From contig JBFOMB010000130.1 in NCBI GenBank assembly GCA_040830545.1, positions 1 through 8,318 on the forward strand: 8,318 nucleotides of DNA. The letters run 5' to 3'. Positions 5,473 to 8,318 of this stretch are shown piece by piece. Made by a program: the position numbers and the translations under genes. The DNA comes from HXMU1420-2 sp040830545 (GTDB lineage Bacteria; Pseudomonadota; Alphaproteobacteria; Rhodobacterales; Rhodobacteraceae). Within the stretch, counting starts at the first letter, position 1, and every line of letters begins with the position of its first letter. Under the pieces are notes generated by a model. The model saw only the letters and a program-made list of their open reading frames with translations, was not told where the DNA came from and searched no databases.

Positions 5473-7452
5473 ATGGCATTTACATCGCTTTTGGTAGCCA
5501 ACCGCGGGGAAATTGCCGCGCGTGTGATCCGAACGGCCAAGGGGTTGGGGCTGCGCACGGTTGCTATTTACTCGGAGGCAGATGTTAACGCACCTCATGT
5601 AGCGCTGGCAGATGAAGCTGTTCTTATCGGCCTTGGGCCGGTTGGCGAAAGCTATCTGTCTGCGGAACGGGTGTTGGCGGCAGCGAACCAAACCGGGGCG
5701 GGCGCAATCCATCCAGGCTATGGCTTCCTGTCCGAAAATGCGGAATTTGCCGAGGCTGTTGAAGCGGCAGGCATAGTCTGGGTTGGGCCGCCCCCGTCGG
5801 CGATACGCGCGATGGGTCTGAAGGCCGAAGCCAAACGGTTGATGATCGCTGCGGGCGTACCCTGTGTGCCGGGTTACGAAGAGGCCGACCAGAGCGACGC
5901 CCGTCTGATCGCAGCAGCGGAAGAGGTCGGTTTCCCGGTGATGGTCAAGGCCAGCGCCGGTGGCGGCGGGCGCGGTATGCGGCTGGTCCACACTGGGGCG
6001 GAATTGCCCGAGGCGCTGACATTGGCCCGATCCGAGGCGGAAAACGCCTTTGGTTCTGGTGATCTGATCATCGAAAAGGCGATCCTGCGGCCCCGGCACG
6101 TGGAAATTCAGGTCTTTGCCGATGACCATGGCAACGTCATCCATCTGGGTGAACGCGATTGCTCGGTCCAGCGGCGGCATCAGAAAGTGGTCGAAGAGGC
6201 CCCGTGCCCCGTGATGACGGACGATTTGCGCGACCGCATGGGTGCCGCAGCGGTCGAAGCGGCGCGGGCAGTTGACTATCGCGGCGCTGGCACGGTGGAA
6301 TTTCTGCTGGATGAGGGCGGCGGGTTCTATTTCCTGGAGATGAACACACGTCTACAGGTGGAACACCCGGTGACGGAGATGGTGACGGGGCTGGACCTCG
6401 TCGCGCTGCAAATCGCAGTGGCGCGAGGGGAGGCTTTGCCGCTGTCTCAACAGGACGTGGAGCTTAACGGCCATGCCATTGAGGTGCGCCTGTACGCTGA
6501 AGACCCCTCAATCGACTACCTGCCTGCCACGGGCCCTGTGACGCTCTGGCAACCGGCAGACGGGCCGGGGGTGCGTGTGGATGCGGGCGTCAGTTCGGGA
6601 CAGGAGGTTTCGCCGTTCTACGATCCGATGCTGGCGAAAATCATCGCGCATGGTCCATCCCGCGCGGTCGCGTTAGCACGGCTACGGCAGGCGGTTGCGC
6701 AATCTGTCCTGTTGGGGACGGTGACCAACGCGGCGTTCCTTGAGGATGTGTTGGGGCAGGACGTGTTCGCGGATGGGAATGCGACCACTGCGTTTCTGGA
6801 CGAGGTTTATCCCGATGGCTTCCCCGCCGCAGCGCCGACCGCAGTGGAAGTCGCCCTTGCCGCTGCGTTGATGATGGAGGAAGAACGCAACGCCGCGCAG
6901 GGGCGTGCGGGTTTCATCGCGCCGGACATGCTGCATTGGTCCAGCGCCGCGTTGTTGCCCAGAACGCTGAACCTGATGGTCGGAGATCAGACGATGGATG
7001 TCAGCATCGGCGCTGTGCCGGGCGGGTGGTCCGTCACGGTGGACGGTGGCGCGCTTGATGTCAGTGACATGCAGATCGACGGGGCCAACATGCGTACCCG
7101 GATCGCGGGTCAAACGGTACAGAGCACCTTTGCCAATACCGGCAATGATCTGCACCTCGCCATAGGTGCAAGACGGTTGAGTTTCCGCCGTCTGCGCGCC
7201 GGGCGCAGTGCTGATGACGAGGCTGCTGGAGGGCGCATAGCCGCTCCGATGCCGGGGCTGGTGCTGGAAATGAAAGTTGCAGCGGGCGACAGCGTGACCA
7301 AGGGCCAGACACTGGCCATTCTGGAAGCGATGAAGATGCAGCATCAAATCACCGCCGGGATCGACGGCACGGTCGAGGCCGTACACGTGAGCGCCGGTCA
7401 ACAACTGGCCACTGGTGACGTGATGATCGAGATTGGGGAGGATGGGGCATGA
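5473..7452 (+). CDS. Acyl-CoA carboxylase, biotin carboxylase / biotin carrier (alpha) subunit (AtuF/MccA-like)
   Basis: A 659-residue biotin-dependent subunit, the usual length for the alpha chain of MCC or GCC. It carboxylates biotin using ATP and bicarbonate and delivers it to the beta subunit encoded at 3032-4654. Order of domains: biotin carboxylase N-domain (about 1-115, LLVANRGEIAARVIR at 6-20), ATP-grasp domain (about 116-330), biotin carboxylase C-domain (about 335-440), a linker/BT region (about 450-575) and a biotinyl domain (about 585-657). Residues match E. coli AccC numbering closely: Lys117 and Lys159 for ATP, the glycine loop AGGGGRGM (162-169), His209, Glu276 and Glu289 for metal, the NTRLQVEH motif (291-298) and Arg339. 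The biotin attachment site is EAMKM (618-622) with Lys621, and the APMPGLV motif stands about 30 residues before it. Nothing is truncated. AGGGA lies upstream of the start. The stop overlaps the next start (ATGA, 7449-7452). Confidence 0.96.
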   Translation: MAFTSLLVANRGEIAARVIRTAKGLGLRTVAIYSEADVNAPHVALADEAVLIGLGPVGESYLSAERVLAAANQTGAGAIHPGYGFLSENAEFAEAVEAAGIVWVGPPPSAIRAMGLKAEAKRLMIAAGVPCVPGYEEADQSDARLIAAAEEVGFPVMVKASAGGGGRGMRLVHTGAELPEALTLARSEAENAFGSGDLIIEKAILRPRHVEIQVFADDHGNVIHLGERDCSVQRRHQKVVEEAPCPVMTDDLRDRMGAAAVEAARAVDYRGAGTVEFLLDEGGGFYFLEMNTRLQVEHPVTEMVTGLDLVALQIAVARGEALPLSQQDVELNGHAIEVRLYAEDPSIDYLPATGPVTLWQPADGPGVRVDAGVSSGQEVSPFYDPMLAKIIAHGPSRAVALARLRQAVAQSVLLGTVTNAAFLEDVLGQDVFADGNATTAFLDEVYPDGFPAAAPTAVEVALAAALMMEEERNAAQGRAGFIAPDMLHWSSAALLPRTLNLMVGDQTMDVSIGAVPGGWSVTVDGGALDVSDMQIDGANMRTRIAGQTVQSTFANTGNDLHLAIGARRLSFRRLRAGRSADDEAAGGRIAAPMPGLVLEMKVAAGDSVTKGQTLAILEAMKMQHQITAGIDGTVEAVHVSAGQQLATGDVMIEIGEDGA

Positions 7453-8318
7453 AATCGAAACTGTGTGAGCAACTGGGGATCGAATTTCCGCTCTTCGCCT
7501 TTTCCCATTGCCGGGACGTGGTGGCAGCGGTCAGTCGCGCAGGTGGCATGGGTGTCTTTGGTGCGGTGAAATACACGCCTGAGGAATTGCGCCAGGAACT
7601 GGAATGGATCGACGCCCATTGCGGTGGAAAACCCTATGGCGTTGACCTGATTGTCCCCAACAAGATGGAAGGCAAAGGGCAGGCGATGACTCGGGACCAG
7701 CTGTTTGGTGCTGTGCCTGAGACGCATAATGCCTTTGTCACCAGCGTGTTGGAGGCAAATGGGATCGAACCGGGCGCGATCAGCACCGAACGGGATGCCA
7801 TCGCGCAATTTGCCATCAATCTGGACGAAACCGGCGCGGACGAGATGCTAGATGTTGCGTTTTCCTTCCCGATCAAGCTGATCGCAAACGCGCTGGGCAC
7901 GCCGCCACTGATCATGATGGACCGCGCGCGGGCGGCGGGTGTGCCGGTGGCGGCCCTGGTCGGCTCCAAAACCCATGCGCTGGCGCAGTTGCAGGCCGGG
8001 GTGGACATCCTTGTTGCGGCTGGAGGCGAGGCCGGAGGGCATTGCGGTGAGATCGCAACCATGGTTCTGATCCCCGAGGTCGTCTCGGTCGCGGGTGACA
8101 CGCCTGTTCTGGCAGCGGGTGGTATCGTGACCGGCGGGCAGATGGCGGCAGCCATGGCGATGGGCGCGGCAGGGGCGTGGTGCGGCTCGGGCTGGGTGAC
8201 CTCGTCCGTGGCGGAGGCGGCGCCGGTTATTAAGGACAAGATGCTGGGCGCGACGTCATCTGACACGGGTCGGTCCAGGTTGCGCACGGGGAAAAAATCC
8301 AAACAACTGCGGTCCACA
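7449..8318 (+). CDS. Nitronate monooxygenase (2-nitropropane dioxygenase) family FMN protein, C-terminus beyond right edge
   Basis: 290 residues are visible with no stop before the edge; similar proteins would end perhaps 30-80 residues later. The fold is a TIM barrel with FMN. Supporting motifs are AFSHCRDVVAAVSRAGGMG (17-35) at the first strand, AALVGSKTHALAQLQAGVD (168-186), GGEAGGHCG (192-200) with His198 at the position of the catalytic His of nitronate monooxygenases, LAAGGIVTGGQ (221-231) and GAWCGSGWV (242-250) for the FMN phosphate. The end, SSDTGRSRLRTGKKSKQLRS, matches a stretch I recall near the C-terminus of one subgroup. Authentic members oxidise propionate-3-nitronate and other nitronates with O2, but the family also includes the enoyl-ACP reductase FabK and many untested proteins. 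Its start overlaps the stop of the biotin carboxylase gene by ATGA, so it is translationally coupled to the acyl-CoA carboxylase operon. An acyl-CoA-linked redox step is thus as likely as nitronate detoxification, but this is inference. Confidence 0.85.
   Translation, partial: MKSKLCEQLGIEFPLFAFSHCRDVVAAVSRAGGMGVFGAVKYTPEELRQELEWIDAHCGGKPYGVDLIVPNKMEGKGQAMTRDQLFGAVPETHNAFVTSVLEANGIEPGAISTERDAIAQFAINLDETGADEMLDVAFSFPIKLIANALGTPPLIMMDRARAAGVPVAALVGSKTHALAQLQAGVDILVAAGGEAGGHCGEIATMVLIPEVVSVAGDTPVLAAGGIVTGGQMAAAMAMGAAGAWCGSGWVTSSVAEAAPVIKDKMLGATSSDTGRSRLRTGKKSKQLRST

Noticed and set aside
4801..6180. 459-residue minus-strand open frame antisense to the hydratase and biotin carboxylase genes
   Set aside because: It spans two well-supported plus-strand genes and their junction, has no recognisable motif, and has the composition of an antisense shadow.
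3032..7452. Assignment of the carboxylase genes as a plain leucine-degradation (liu/mcc) operon
   Set aside because: No isovaleryl-CoA dehydrogenase or HMG-CoA lyase is present in the window, the operon starts with an AtuA gene under a TetR regulator, and the beta subunit departs from MCC in its acyl-pocket segment. It is not excluded, only less likely.
7634..8317. 227-residue minus-strand open frame at the right edge
   Set aside because: The plus-strand frame carries the full set of nitronate monooxygenase motifs; the Ala/Ser/Thr-rich reverse frame does not resemble a known protein.

Overview
The window looks like chromosomal DNA from a high-GC alphaproteobacterium, most likely a Rhodobacteraceae/Roseobacter-type organism. 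I base this on the GC-rich coding, a dimethylglycine-dehydrogenase-type flavoprotein at the left edge, and two intergenic palindromes that resemble repeats I recall from Rhodobacterales genomes. The taxonomic assignment is inference; no rRNA or other marker gene is present.

Layout. The 5' end of an FAD-dependent dimethylglycine/sarcosine-dehydrogenase-like gene (minus strand) runs off the left edge. A 232-bp gap with two strong palindromes separates it from a TetR-family regulator (minus strand, 551-1156). A 100-bp divergent intergenic region with candidate back-to-back promoters and a 12-bp dyad follows. Then comes a tightly packed plus-strand operon of at least five genes that fills the rest of the window. 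In order these are an AtuA-family protein (1257-3035), the carboxyltransferase (beta) subunit of an acyl-CoA carboxylase (3032-4654), a crotonase-family enoyl-CoA hydratase (4666-5469), the biotin carboxylase/biotin carrier (alpha) subunit (5473-7452), and a nitronate-monooxygenase-family flavoprotein (7449 to beyond the right edge). Junctions are ATGA overlaps (twice) or gaps of 3-11 nt, so co-expression is very likely.

How the genes work together. The set TetR / AtuA / beta subunit / hydratase / alpha subunit has the same content and order as part of the Pseudomonas acyclic terpene utilisation cluster (atuR, atuA, atuC, atuE, atuF). In that pathway a beta-methyl-branched enoyl-CoA (geranyl-CoA) is carboxylated and then hydrated. 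The leucine pathway (liu/mcc) runs the same chemistry on 3-methylcrotonyl-CoA. The AtuA gene, the TetR rather than MerR regulator, and a carboxylase beta subunit that departs from methylcrotonyl-CoA carboxylase in its acyl pocket all favour an Atu-like pathway over leucine breakdown. No acyl-CoA dehydrogenase, HMG-CoA-type lyase, acyl-CoA synthetase or short-chain dehydrogenase is in the window, so the real substrate cannot be fixed. The nitronate-monooxygenase-family gene fused translationally to the operon is not part of the described Pseudomonas atu cluster and is the most interesting departure.
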